A stretch of DNA of 64,000 nucleotides from Actinomycetota bacterium (GCA_005885555.1 VAWN01000042.1:31587-95586), one strand, 5' to 3'; counted from the stretch's first letter, positions 9,329 through 17,275 are shown. The notes: generated by a model not told the origin, from the letters alone. Program-made: numbers and translations.

Positions 9329-10006
9329 TCACATCACGTCGACCGCGAGGCGGAAGCCGTCCGGCTTCTCGACGACGAGTTCGGGATGGCCGCCGGCCAG
9401 TGCCCGGCCGGACGCGACGATGCTCTTCGTCAGCGCGGTGCAGAACTTCGCGATGGCCGAGCCGACGTCCGTGCCGCGGATGGAGACGAACGCGAACTCC
9501 TGCTGGGTGGCCACGTCGAGGATGGTCGACGCGTCGGCCGACCCGACACCGCAGGCGATGATGTTCGGTGCGGCCGGCGTCGTGCTGCGGTCGGTGAGCC
9601 TGCCGTGCGGCTCACGCCAGCGGGTGCCGTCGGTCGGCAGGCCGTCGCTGAAGAAGAACACGGCCGGCCGGTGCACGGTGTAGTTCTCGCTCTTCAACTG
9701 CTGCACGTCGCGCGGGATGCGGGAGATCAGGTCGGTGAACGCGGCACCGTAGTTGGTCCGTCCCCGGGTGGCGAGGGTGGGTAGCTCGTTCTCCCGGCGC
9801 AGGTCGGCCAGTTCCATCCGCACGGCCACGTCGTCGGAGAAGCCCAGGATCGAGAACCGTACCTTCGCCGCGGCCATCGGCTCGGCGAGAAGCGCCTCGT
9901 GCAGCGACGCCAGGCCGGCGTTCAGCTCGCCGATGTGCGGGGCCATCGAGCCCGACTCGTCGGCGACCATGTAGACCGGTAGGAGATTGCCGCGGTTGTC
10001 GGCCAT
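9329..10006 (-). CDS. VWA-domain protein with intact MIDAS (TerY/YegL-like)
   Basis: 225 residues, essentially a single VWA domain. The metal-ion-dependent adhesion site is complete: DESGSM near residue 16, the Thr in RGRTNYG, and the Asp in FFSDGLPTDG. The ATG at 10006 is preferred over the upstream in-frame GTG at 10015 because GAAGGG lies eight bases ahead of the ATG and would overlap the GTG. Families: TerY and YegL are VWA proteins encoded with a PP2C phosphatase and a kinase; this is that triad. It sits 23 bp after the SPFH-VWA gene and immediately before the phosphatase. It likely acts as a metal-dependent protein-interaction adaptor in the cytoplasm. There is no signal peptide. Confidence 0.88.
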   Translation of the reverse strand: MADNRGNLLPVYMVADESGSMAPHIGELNAGLASLHEALLAEPMAAAKVRFSILGFSDDVAVRMELADLRRENELPTLATRGRTNYGAAFTDLISRIPRDVQQLKSENYTVHRPAVFFFSDGLPTDGTRWREPHGRLTDRSTTPAAPNIIACGVGSADASTILDVATQQEFAFVSIRGTDVGSAIAKFCTALTKSIVASGRALAGGHPELVVEKPDGFRLAVDVM

Positions 10007-10029
10007 TGCGCGCACCCTTCGAATACTGG

Positions 10030-11742
10030 CTAGACCAGGTCGTTGACCATCCGGAAACCCTCCGGCGGGACGATGCGAAGCTCGGGGGTACCGGAGACGA
10101 GCGCCCGCCCGGAATCCAGCACACTGCGTTCGAGGAACTCCCAGTACTGGCCGATCGACGTCGTCACCTGGGTACCGGTGACCGCGACGAACGCGAACTC
10201 CGCCCGGGTGGCGATCCGGCCGATCAGCTCGGCGGGTGCGTCACCGACACCGCAGGCGACGATGTTCGGCGCGTACCGCATCTGCGCCCGGTCGACCAGT
10301 TGCCGGTACGGCGTCGTCCAGTCGTCGTCGTCCGGCCGGGCGCCACTCAGGAAGAACACGACCGGCCGGTGCACCGACTGCTGCTGCGCCTTGAGCGACT
10401 CGACGTCGCGCGGTATCCGGTCCAGCAGCGCCTGGAAGGCGGTACCGTAACGGCTTGCGCCGCGCGCGGCGAACCACGGGCACCGGCTGCCGTCGCGGAT
10501 CAGCTCCAGTTCCATCCGCGCGACGACGTCGTCGGAGTACCCGAGCACCGACAGCCGCACCGCGTCGGCCACCTCCGGGTTGCGGGCCAGCGTGGTGTGC
10601 AGCGAACGGATGCCGTCGTTGAGGTTGCCGAGGTACTGACCCGCCACTGTGGACTCGTCGACGACGAGGTACACCGGCATCAGCGCGTTGGCGCGCGGTA
10701 CCACCTGCCCGGTGACCACATCCGGCGGCGCTGGGGCGTACGCGGCCGGCGCCGGTGCCGGCGGCGCGGACGTGGGCTGCCATCCGACGGGTGCCGCGGA
10801 CAGCGCCTGCTGCGGTGGCAGGCTGGCACCGGCGATGCGGCCCATCGCGTGGTCGCGGAACCGGTCCAGGTCCACCGCCTGCACCAGGTCGCGGTCGGCC
10901 ATGAACTGGAACAGCTCCATGGCCCGCCGGTCGCGGACCTCGGCCCGTTCCAGCTGCGCATGTTCGTGGCGCAGCAACAGGTCCAGCGCGCGTTCGGTGT
11001 CCTCGGGGTGGCGGGCCAGGTGCAGCATCAGGATGCGCCGCGCGTCCAGCTCCCGGCCGCCGAGGGCGTCGAGCTCGGCGGCCTGCCGGGCGAGCGAGCC
11101 GTCCTGCCTGATCCCGGCCAGCGCGTTGTCGAAGTGCGCGTCCTGCGCGTGTACCCGGTGCTGTGCCGCCTTGACCTCGACCTCGCGGCTGGCTTCGGTC
11201 TTCGCGTGCAGGTACCCGCGCGCCTTCGCGTCCGGAGTCAGCCGGGTGTGGCACGAGTAGATGGTGATTCCCTCGGGAAGCTGGCGCGGCCAGGTCGGGT
11301 CGTTGTTGATCGCCGACTCGGCCGCGGCGGACTCCTCGATGGCGAAGCCGCGGGTGATGGTACGGAACACGTTGATGAGGTGGTTGTAGACGACCACCAG
11401 CCCGTCCCGCACGTTGCGCCGCACCACCTCGGTCGGGTCGGTGACCCGGAACCCGACGTCGACGGTTGCCTCGAAGAAGTACACGTCGCCGCGGCTGGGC
11501 AGCGGGGTGCTGCGCAGCTCGACGATGCGCCGGTGGTCGCTGACGTCGACCTCGTACCGGGTGCGGTATCTGGTGTACAGGTGCTCGGTCCAGGTCATCG
11601 GCTGGCCGGTGAAGTTGGTGATTTCCCCGGTACCGGTGGCATACACCACCGCCACGTTCGGCGTGGTGGTGCGCATCGGCCCGAAGCGCGCGCGGGGTAC
11701 CGGCTCGGCCTTGAGAATCAGCGGGAGGGTGTTGGTGGTCAC
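10030..11742 (-). CDS. SPFH/band-7-like domain fused to degenerate VWA domain
   Basis: 570 residues. The N-terminal part (about 75-190; VYFFEATVDVGFRVTDP...VVVYNHLINVFRTI) looks like an SPFH/prohibitin domain without an N-terminal membrane hairpin. An alpha-helical, probably coiled segment with many R/E/A residues (about 190-320) and a Pro/Ala linker (about 335-365) follow. A VWA domain forms the C-terminus and is clearly paralogous to the preceding-product VWA protein (VVFFLSGARP versus AVFFFSDGLP). Its MIDAS is broken: DESTVA replaces DxSxS, Ser replaces the Thr, and the SDG Asp is lost. The GTG start at 11742 overlaps the upstream stop (GTGA) and has GGAGAAGG ahead of it. SPFH proteins form ring or cage oligomers, so it may be a scaffold. 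The SPFH call is by eye. Confidence 0.72.
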   Translation of the reverse strand: MTTNTLPLILKAEPVPRARFGPMRTTTPNVAVVYATGTGEITNFTGQPMTWTEHLYTRYRTRYEVDVSDHRRIVELRSTPLPSRGDVYFFEATVDVGFRVTDPTEVVRRNVRDGLVVVYNHLINVFRTITRGFAIEESAAAESAINNDPTWPRQLPEGITIYSCHTRLTPDAKARGYLHAKTEASREVEVKAAQHRVHAQDAHFDNALAGIRQDGSLARQAAELDALGGRELDARRILMLHLARHPEDTERALDLLLRHEHAQLERAEVRDRRAMELFQFMADRDLVQAVDLDRFRDHAMGRIAGASLPPQQALSAAPVGWQPTSAPPAPAPAAYAPAPPDVVTGQVVPRANALMPVYLVVDESTVAGQYLGNLNDGIRSLHTTLARNPEVADAVRLSVLGYSDDVVARMELELIRDGSRCPWFAARGASRYGTAFQALLDRIPRDVESLKAQQQSVHRPVVFFLSGARPDDDDWTTPYRQLVDRAQMRYAPNIVACGVGDAPAELIGRIATRAEFAFVAVTGTQVTTSIGQYWEFLERSVLDSGRALVSGTPELRIVPPEGFRMVNDLV

Positions 11743-13970
11743 GCGGGTACCTTCTCCCCGTCGAGGGCTGCGACAACCGCGTCAGCCGTCCTGGGTGTCG
11801 CCCGGAGGTTGTCCGGGCTGCGCCATTGCCGGGCGCAGCGTTCGAGGATCCGGCGGGTGCGCTCGTGTCCCGCCGCGGTGGCCCGGACCATGCCGACGAA
11901 GGCGTCCCGCAGCGCCTGGTCCGCCTCGGCGAGGCCGGCCCACACCGCCATCACCTTCTCCGCCTCGTCGTGCAGCAGCGCGGCGTTGAGGACGTGCCGC
12001 CACAGCAGGACCAGCCGGGTACGCAGGTCGGGCCGGCGGTCGGCGAGGAACAGCAGGGTGGGCCACGGCGCCGGTCCGTCGGCAAGCTCGGTGACCAGCG
12101 CGTCGGCGAGGATGAGGAACACCAGTTGCCCGGCCGCTTCCCGCTTGCGGTCACCGAGCCAGCGCAGCAGCGCGCCGAGAACCACCGGCGCCAGCCGGTC
12201 GGCGTCGTCGGCGAGCAGGTCGGCGAAGCTGTCGCCGATGCTCGCGGCGATGCGGATGTCGTCGATCGCGGCGAGGCGTTCCAGCGCGTCGACCGCGGCA
12301 CCGGGGTCGGTGCGCCCGAGGCTCACCCCGTACACCCGGGCGGCGGTCGCCTGGGCGAGCGGGCGGTCCCGGTCGGCGTACCAGGCGGCCACGAGCCGGT
12401 TCACCGTGGGCCGCAGGACCGGGTCGGCCGCCGGTACCCGCAGCGCCTGCGCCACCGCCTCACGGCGCCACGGCTGGTCGCTGGTGGCCCAGCCGGCGAG
12501 CACCGCCTGCACGACGTAGTCGAACGAGTGCGTGGCCAGCAGGCCGATCGTCGTCGCCGCCCACACGCGTACCTGTTCGGCCGCGTCCTCGACCAGCGCG
12601 CCCAACCAGTCCAGCAGGATGCGCTGGATCTGGTACTCCGACCAGGCGTGGCGGATGACGAGCCGGTGGTGCTGCTCGTCGGTGTACTCCACCACCTCGG
12701 CCGGTACCCGCCCGTACGGCATGCGCACCTGGCCGCCGCGGGTACGCGCGCGCAGGGCCCGCAGCCGGTCGCGCCGGCGTTCCTGGAACTCCTCGGTCCG
12801 CGCCGAGGCGAGGTCGGTCAGGGAGCCGGCGAGGATCGGCGGCCGGTCCGGTTCCAGCCTGCTCCGCAGCATCCGCGCGGCCTGCGTGACGTTCTCGTAC
12901 GGCAACCCGTTGAAGGCGGCCAGCGCGATGGCGAAGCTCCGCGACTCCAGATCGGCCAGGCCGCCGAACCAGATGTCGAAGTCCTCACTGGTGCGTTGCG
13001 CCATCCGGGTGCGGATGCGGGCCACGTTCGGGGTACCGCCGTCGATTTCCTGGCTGATGACGTGGGCCAGGTCGCCGGCGAACCGGCGGCTCGCCTCGGT
13101 GCCGAGCAACTCGTCGACCAGAGCCAGCAGGGCCGGCTGCGCCAGCACCTGGTCGGCCGGGAAGTCGCCGAGCCGCCAGCGCAGGTGGCTGCGCACGATG
13201 CTGGCGTGGTCGGGCGGCGGTGGCAGCCGCAGGAGGTAGTCGCGCAGGTCCTCGTCGGCCAGTGGGGTATCGGACGCGACCGTGAGGACCAGCCGGGCGT
13301 CCGCGGCGACCAGCGCCGCGTCCAGGCTCTGCAGGACCCAGCCGTGCAGGTGGTCCAGCTGCGCGGGCTGGCAGAGGAAGCCGCTTCCCGGTGGTACCGG
13401 GCGGGTGCCGGACCGGTCCGGTTCCAGCCATTCGGCCAGGCGGGTCAGGTCGACCTTCGGGTCGAGGTGGTACACGACCTGCGTGGAGGCGGCCTGGAAC
13501 AGCCGGATGGCCGTCGCGGTCTTCCCGTACCCGGCCGCCTCGCGCAGGATCGCGGTCCGCCGGGCACCGAAGTCGGCGCGCAGGTCGTCCCAGCCCTGCG
13601 GGGGCGGTACGAACGCCTCGGCGACCGGCTCGGCCATCAGCGGGGACAGCTTGCTCAGCCGGACCCGTTCGGTACCGCCGATGAGGAACACGTGCTTGTC
13701 CCCGCCGACCACGTCGCCTTCGACGAGCAGGTTGGTGGCGTCGTGGAGGAACTCGTGGCGCACCGAACCCGCGCCGGGACGCGACGTCGCCTCGGCCGCT
13801 CCGGTACCGGATTCGACGGTGAACCCCGCAGCGGTCTCGCCGGCGGGCGGGGTACCCCCGGCGGGTGTTTCCGGCGCGGGCGCCGCCGCGGCCGGGCCCG
13901 GTGTCTGCGGTGCGGCCGGCGCGGCCGGTGCGGCCGGTGCGGCCGGCGGGGGAGCGGCTGGTGCGGTCAT
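11739..13970 (-). CDS. STAND/NLR-like P-loop protein with N-terminal amyloid-type motif
   Basis: 743 residues. The first 65 residues are Ala/Pro-rich and disordered. Residues about 70-97 carry NLLVEGDVVGGDKHVF, a short beta-prone motif. A P-loop follows near 145-152 (EAAGYGKT; the first Gly of Walker A is Glu) with a candidate Walker B strand ARLVLTVAS. The C-terminal 400 residues are helical repeats resembling HEAT (WLGALVEDAAEQVRVWAA...; VLGALLRWLGDRKREA). This layout fits STAND/NACHT-like regulators that oligomerise on sensing a cue. The open frame runs upstream to 14558, but only as antiphase overlap with the cyclase gene; the ATG at 13970 overlaps that gene's stop (ATGA) and fits the operon. 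Both the missing glycine and the family placement need profile searches. Confidence 0.72.
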   Translation of the reverse strand: MTAPAAPPPAAPAAPAAPAAPQTPGPAAAAPAPETPAGGTPPAGETAAGFTVESGTGAAEATSRPGAGSVRHEFLHDATNLLVEGDVVGGDKHVFLIGGTERVRLSKLSPLMAEPVAEAFVPPPQGWDDLRADFGARRTAILREAAGYGKTATAIRLFQAASTQVVYHLDPKVDLTRLAEWLEPDRSGTRPVPPGSGFLCQPAQLDHLHGWVLQSLDAALVAADARLVLTVASDTPLADEDLRDYLLRLPPPPDHASIVRSHLRWRLGDFPADQVLAQPALLALVDELLGTEASRRFAGDLAHVISQEIDGGTPNVARIRTRMAQRTSEDFDIWFGGLADLESRSFAIALAAFNGLPYENVTQAARMLRSRLEPDRPPILAGSLTDLASARTEEFQERRRDRLRALRARTRGGQVRMPYGRVPAEVVEYTDEQHHRLVIRHAWSEYQIQRILLDWLGALVEDAAEQVRVWAATTIGLLATHSFDYVVQAVLAGWATSDQPWRREAVAQALRVPAADPVLRPTVNRLVAAWYADRDRPLAQATAARVYGVSLGRTDPGAAVDALERLAAIDDIRIAASIGDSFADLLADDADRLAPVVLGALLRWLGDRKREAAGQLVFLILADALVTELADGPAPWPTLLFLADRRPDLRTRLVLLWRHVLNAALLHDEAEKVMAVWAGLAEADQALRDAFVGMVRATAAGHERTRRILERCARQWRSPDNLRATPRTADAVVAALDGEKVPA

Positions 13971-14698
13971 GCCGGACCGGCCCCGTACACGTTCTTGTTC
14001 CCGATGAACTTGTCCCCGAAGACCTGGTCGCCGTGGATGTGGGTGGACGCGACGACCGGCGGCTCCGGCTCCGGACCCTTCGGCGGCGGCGCCGTCTGGG
14101 CCGGCGGCAGGCCGGGCGGCGCCGGGTAGCCGGGCACGTGCACCCATGCCGTGGTGTCCAGTTCCTTGAGGCTCAGCCGTACCGGCCGGAACGTCGAGGC
14201 GTCGATGAACCGGTACTCGTGCCGGATGATGCCGCGGTAGATCTCGTCGGACACGATGAACGCCAGGTGCGCGCGGCTGGCGGCGGCGAGCGTGTCGCGC
14301 AGCGGCTGTGCGTCGACGAGCCGGGCGGTGGTGTTGATGGCCTCGCCGACCCAGCCGTGGGTGTCCTCTTCGACCAGCCCGGCGTGCAGCGCCACGCGCA
14401 ACCGCATGGCGTGCGCCGCGCTGAACATCCGCGCCTTCTCCGTGAGCCCCTCGTCGAGCGCCCGGATCAGCGGGCCGGCGAGGTCCACCGGTGAGGTGGC
14501 CGGCGGTACCAGAAGGAGGATGCCGTCGCCGCGGTCCAGCGCGGTGAACTCGTCCCACGGAAGGTGGCAGTCCGCGACCGCGCCGCGGACCACGTCGTAC
14601 ATCGCCGTGCGCAGCGAGGCCTGGATCGGGTTGGGCCGCCGGCCGTAACCCTCGATGTCCACGACCAGGATCGAGACATGCGTGGACCGGGTCGCCAT
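13967..14698 (-). CDS. Class III nucleotidyl cyclase-like effector with C-terminal amyloid-type motif
   Basis: 243 residues. The N-terminal 180 residues match a class III cyclase homology domain: VVDIEGYGR and DRGDGILLL supply the two metal aspartates, and GEAINTTARL supplies the transition-state Asn and Arg. The usual base-selecting Lys (before GDG) and Asp/Thr (about seven residues before the Asn) are not evident, so the nucleotide product is uncertain. A Pro-rich linker (about 185-215) leads to GDQVFGDKFIGNKNVYG at the extreme C-terminus, which resembles the motif at the N-terminus of the adjacent STAND-like protein. The ATG at 14698 has TGGAGGATC upstream, a strong ribosome site; the longer frame to 14779 lacks one. 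It is the first gene of the six-gene operon. I infer it is the output enzyme switched on by the STAND protein. Confidence 0.75.
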   Translation of the reverse strand: MATRSTHVSILVVDIEGYGRRPNPIQASLRTAMYDVVRGAVADCHLPWDEFTALDRGDGILLLVPPATSPVDLAGPLIRALDEGLTEKARMFSAAHAMRLRVALHAGLVEEDTHGWVGEAINTTARLVDAQPLRDTLAAASRAHLAFIVSDEIYRGIIRHEYRFIDASTFRPVRLSLKELDTTAWVHVPGYPAPPGLPPAQTAPPPKGPEPEPPVVASTHIHGDQVFGDKFIGNKNVYGAGPA

Positions 14699-14988
14699 GC
14701 TGGATCCTCCAGTCGATCGGTCAGGAGAAAGGGAACGCCGACGTACGGGATCCGTCGTGGCCGGTTGCTTTCCCCACAAGGTAGGGGACCGGCGTCGCCC
14801 TCAGCCAGGCTTGGCGGCCAGGAAATTCAACTCTGAGCTACCGACCTATGACTGCGTGCACGATCGGCGGGCGGCGGTCGCGCCAACGGACCGGCCATTC
14901 CCAATTCGGTGACACGCCGGGGACGGTTCGAGGACCGTCACCCCGACGATCAGTCACAGGTAACCGGATGACCAGAAGGGAACGCCCG
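14699..14988. promoter_or_regulatory. Divergent intergenic region
   Basis: About 290 bp separate the leftward cyclase operon from the rightward secreted ASH-fold gene, so promoters for both should lie here. The sequence around 14771-14787 has a short inverted repeat (TCCCC...GGGGA). I cannot pick convincing -35/-10 boxes. An in-frame GTG/ATG run upstream of 14989 is probably untranslated leader. Confidence 0.35.
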
Positions 14989-15417
14989 ATGAGGCGGCTG
15001 TCGAAGATTCTCGCCGGCTCGGCACTGGCCGGCCTGCTGCTGGCCGGTGCGGCCGTCACCGCGCAGGCGCAGCAGGTACCGCACCGGCAGGCGGCGCAGG
15101 CCGTCTTCGTGAACCCGTCGCCGGTGGAGTTCGGCCGGGTGCGCGACGGGCGCACCGTCACGCAGCGGGTGTTCATCGAGAACCCCGGCCCCGGATCGCT
15201 GGACATCGGCAACGTGTCGATCTCCGAGGACATCGACTTCTCCGGCGGCGGTGGCGGCTGTCAGTTCACCGTGCTCGCCGCGCGGGAGGGCTGCGTCACG
15301 ACGGTGTCGTTCACGCCGACCGGTACCGGCGACCGCACGGCGACGCTGTACATCATGAGCCAGGACGGGCTGTCGACCTGGGCTGCGGTCCCGCTGCACG
15401 GTACGGCGAGGCGCTGA
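14989..15417 (+). CDS. Secreted ASH/SPD-2-like immunoglobulin-fold protein
   Basis: 142 residues. A signal peptide is clear: MRRLSKILAGSALAGLLLAG followed by AAVTAQAQQ, with a probable cleavage after AQA. The mature part (VFVNPSPVEFGRVRDG...VTQRVFIENPGPGSLDIGNVSI) is one ASH/choice-of-anchor-D-like beta-sandwich with the typical S-P-x-x-F-G-x-V start and T-A-T-L-Y-I closing strand. Two cysteines (GGCQF and REGCV) could form a disulfide. The ATG at 14989 has AGAAGGG nine bases upstream; upstream in-frame starts lack that. It probably binds something at the cell surface, but no partner is suggested by context. Its last 65 bases overlap the convergent flavin monooxygenase gene. Confidence 0.8.
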   Translation: MRRLSKILAGSALAGLLLAGAAVTAQAQQVPHRQAAQAVFVNPSPVEFGRVRDGRTVTQRVFIENPGPGSLDIGNVSISEDIDFSGGGGGCQFTVLAAREGCVTTVSFTPTGTGDRTATLYIMSQDGLSTWAAVPLHGTARR

Positions 15418-16609
15418 CCGCGACCGGCGCGTCCCAGTCGATGCGGTACCCGAACTGCCACGCCATCTTCTCCGGCTTGGCGAGCAGCTTCATCGCGACC
15501 GGCAGGAACAGGTCGCGCAGGATCCGGGCCACCGGGCCGGCGGCCTTGTCGGTGTTGGTCCGGGCCGCGTTCGCGATGACCCTCTCGACCCGGGCGCGGC
15601 GCAGCGACTCGTAGGCGGCGAACGCCTTGTCGTGCGGCAGGTCGCGCAGGCAGCGGGCGAGCTGCACGGCGCTCTCGACCGCCAGCGACGCGCCCTGTCC
15701 CGAGCTGGGCGAGGTGGCGTGGGCCGCGTCGCCGACCAGTACCACCCGGTCGCGGCTCCACACCGGTACCGTCGGCACGTCCTCCATCGGGCCGACGATG
15801 AGCAGGTCCTCCGGGCGGGTACGGCTGATCATGCGGGCGGCCGGGGTGCGGTCGTCGCGGAACACCTCGGACAGCCGCGCGATCCAGGCCGGTGCGCCGG
15901 TCCGCCGCGCGTCCGCGAGGCTCTGCGGCGTCCTTTGCGGCAGGTTGACGAACCAGCCGCCGGTACCGTCGTCGAGCACCTGGTACCCGAAGAAGGCGCG
16001 CTTGCCGAAGACCATGTGCATCGCGCCGTCGGTCGACGGCTCGCCGGTCTGGTCCATCCGGGCACCGAAGCTCGCCAGCCCCGCGTACCGCGGCGCCGGC
16101 GCGGCCGGGTCGATGAGCCCGCGCACGGTGGACCGGATGCCGTCCGCGCCGACGAGGATGTCGCCGGTGGCGTGGGTACCGTCGGCGAAGTGCGCGGTGA
16201 CCGAGTCGCGCGACTCGGTCACCGAGACCAGCCGCTTGCCGTACCCGGTGGGAATGGCCCGCCGGACCAGCTCGTCGCGCAGCCCGCGGTACAGGTCGGC
16301 GCGCCAGACGAACTGCATGATGGGCTCGGCCGGGTCGCCGCCGAACCGGGCGAGCGTCTTTCCGGTCCAGCTCTGCATCACCATCGCGGTGACCGGTATG
16401 CCGATGCGCCGCACGACGTCGCCGGCGTCGAGCACGGCCAGGGCGTTCAGGCCGTTGGGTGCGATGCTCAGGCCGCCGCCGACGCCGTCCGCGGTGGTGT
16501 CGTAGGCCTCGTACACGGTGGCGTCGATGCCGGCCTTCCGCAGGGCCAGCGCGGTCACCGGGCCGGCGATGCCGCCGCCGACGATGACCGCGGTACGGGT
16601 GTCGCTCAT
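15353..16609 (-). CDS. FAD-dependent aromatic-ring-type monooxygenase
   Basis: 418 residues. It has the three motifs of group A flavoprotein monooxygenases: an N-terminal dinucleotide fold (VGGGIAGPVTALAL, with a Glu-containing strand YEAYD), the DG motif (GADGIRSTVR) near residue 155, and the GD motif (VVLVGDAAHATSPSSGQG) near residue 290. Such enzymes hydroxylate small, often aromatic, substrates using NAD(P)H and O2 in the cytosol. It lies 18 bp downstream of a PadR regulator in the same direction, a common pairing in which the regulator senses a phenolic or drug-like substrate. The substrate cannot be told from sequence. The 3' end overlaps the convergent ASH gene by 65 bases; the extreme C-terminus (about 25 residues) may be dispensable. 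Confidence 0.88.
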   Translation of the reverse strand: MSDTRTAVIVGGGIAGPVTALALRKAGIDATVYEAYDTTADGVGGGLSIAPNGLNALAVLDAGDVVRRIGIPVTAMVMQSWTGKTLARFGGDPAEPIMQFVWRADLYRGLRDELVRRAIPTGYGKRLVSVTESRDSVTAHFADGTHATGDILVGADGIRSTVRGLIDPAAPAPRYAGLASFGARMDQTGEPSTDGAMHMVFGKRAFFGYQVLDDGTGGWFVNLPQRTPQSLADARRTGAPAWIARLSEVFRDDRTPAARMISRTRPEDLLIVGPMEDVPTVPVWSRDRVVLVGDAAHATSPSSGQGASLAVESAVQLARCLRDLPHDKAFAAYESLRRARVERVIANAARTNTDKAAGPVARILRDLFLPVAMKLLAKPEKMAWQFGYRIDWDAPVAVSASPYRAAGPQPRSTARPGS

Positions 16610-16627
16610 GGCTGCCTCGCAAGGGGT

Positions 16628-17233
16628 TCAGGGCGGCGGCTCGCCGTGGAACTCGGCCCACGGGCGGCCCCAGCCGTTGTCTGGATCGGTGATCCGGCCG
16701 ATGAAGTCGGTGACGAACGAGGACTCCGCGTCGAGCAGGGCGATGCGGTACTGCTCCTCGATAAGGAACAGCTCCGGTACCCCCTGGGCCAGCGCCGTGC
16801 CGATCACCTCACAGATCCCGGCGCGGTTGCCGGCCAGGCGGTCCAGCCGTTGCCGCAGCAGCGGTACCACCTGGCTCGGTGGCAGCGCCGCGATGAGCGA
16901 CAGCGCCGCCACGAAGCTGGGGTACTCGTGCTCGGGTTCGCCGATCAGGTCGCGCAACCAGTCGTGCAGTTCCCGGCGGCCGGTGTCGGTGAGCGCGTAG
17001 ACGGTGCGCTCGGGCCGCTGCCCCGCACGGTTGGTCTCCTGTACCGCGACGTAGCCGGCCTTCTCCAGTTGCTGCACCACCATGTAGAGCGAGCCGTGGT
17101 TGAACCTGATGCTGCGCGCGTCTCCGTTGTCGCGCAGCGTGCGGCTCAGCTCATAGGGGTGCATCGGCCGCTGGCTCAGGTACGACAGCACGGCCAGCGC
17201 CAGCAGGTTGCTGACCTTCCGCTTGGGTGGCAC
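16628..17233 (-). CDS. PadR-family transcriptional repressor
   Basis: 201 residues. The winged helix occupies the first 90 residues (LALAVLSYLSQRPMHPYELSRTL...GSLYMVVQQLEKAGYV...ERTVYALTDTGRREL), the PadR signature. The C-terminal helical dimerisation half is of the Vir_act_alpha_C type. The GTG start at 17233 lies right at the predicted transcription start (see promoter entry), so the mRNA is probably leaderless. It most likely represses itself and the downstream flavin monooxygenase through the palindrome in its own promoter, and is released by the monooxygenase substrate or a related compound. The regulatory link is inferred from gene order and from the position of the palindrome. Confidence 0.9.
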   Translation of the reverse strand: MPPKRKVSNLLALAVLSYLSQRPMHPYELSRTLRDNGDARSIRFNHGSLYMVVQQLEKAGYVAVQETNRAGQRPERTVYALTDTGRRELHDWLRDLIGEPEHEYPSFVAALSLIAALPPSQVVPLLRQRLDRLAGNRAGICEVIGTALAQGVPELFLIEEQYRIALLDAESSFVTDFIGRITDPDNGWGRPWAEFHGEPPP

Positions 17234-17275
17234 GGGTCAACTATCCAGGACTGACTAGTCAGAGTCAACTATTTT
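17234..17275 (-). promoter_or_regulatory. Promoter/operator of the PadR gene
   Basis: Reading the minus strand, TTGACT (-35) is followed by a 17-base spacer and GATAGT (-10), then six bases to the GTG start. The spacer contains the perfect palindrome CTGACTAGTCAG (17251-17262). GTCAACTAT occurs as a direct repeat at 17236-17244 and 17264-17272, one copy over each promoter box. This layout suits autorepression by steric block of RNA polymerase. Confidence 0.65.

Noticed and set aside
13971..14558. Extension of the STAND-like frame upstream to 14558.
   Set aside because: It lies antiphase within the cyclase gene, is rich in Arg/Gly, and the ATG at 13970 overlaps the cyclase stop as in a normal operon.
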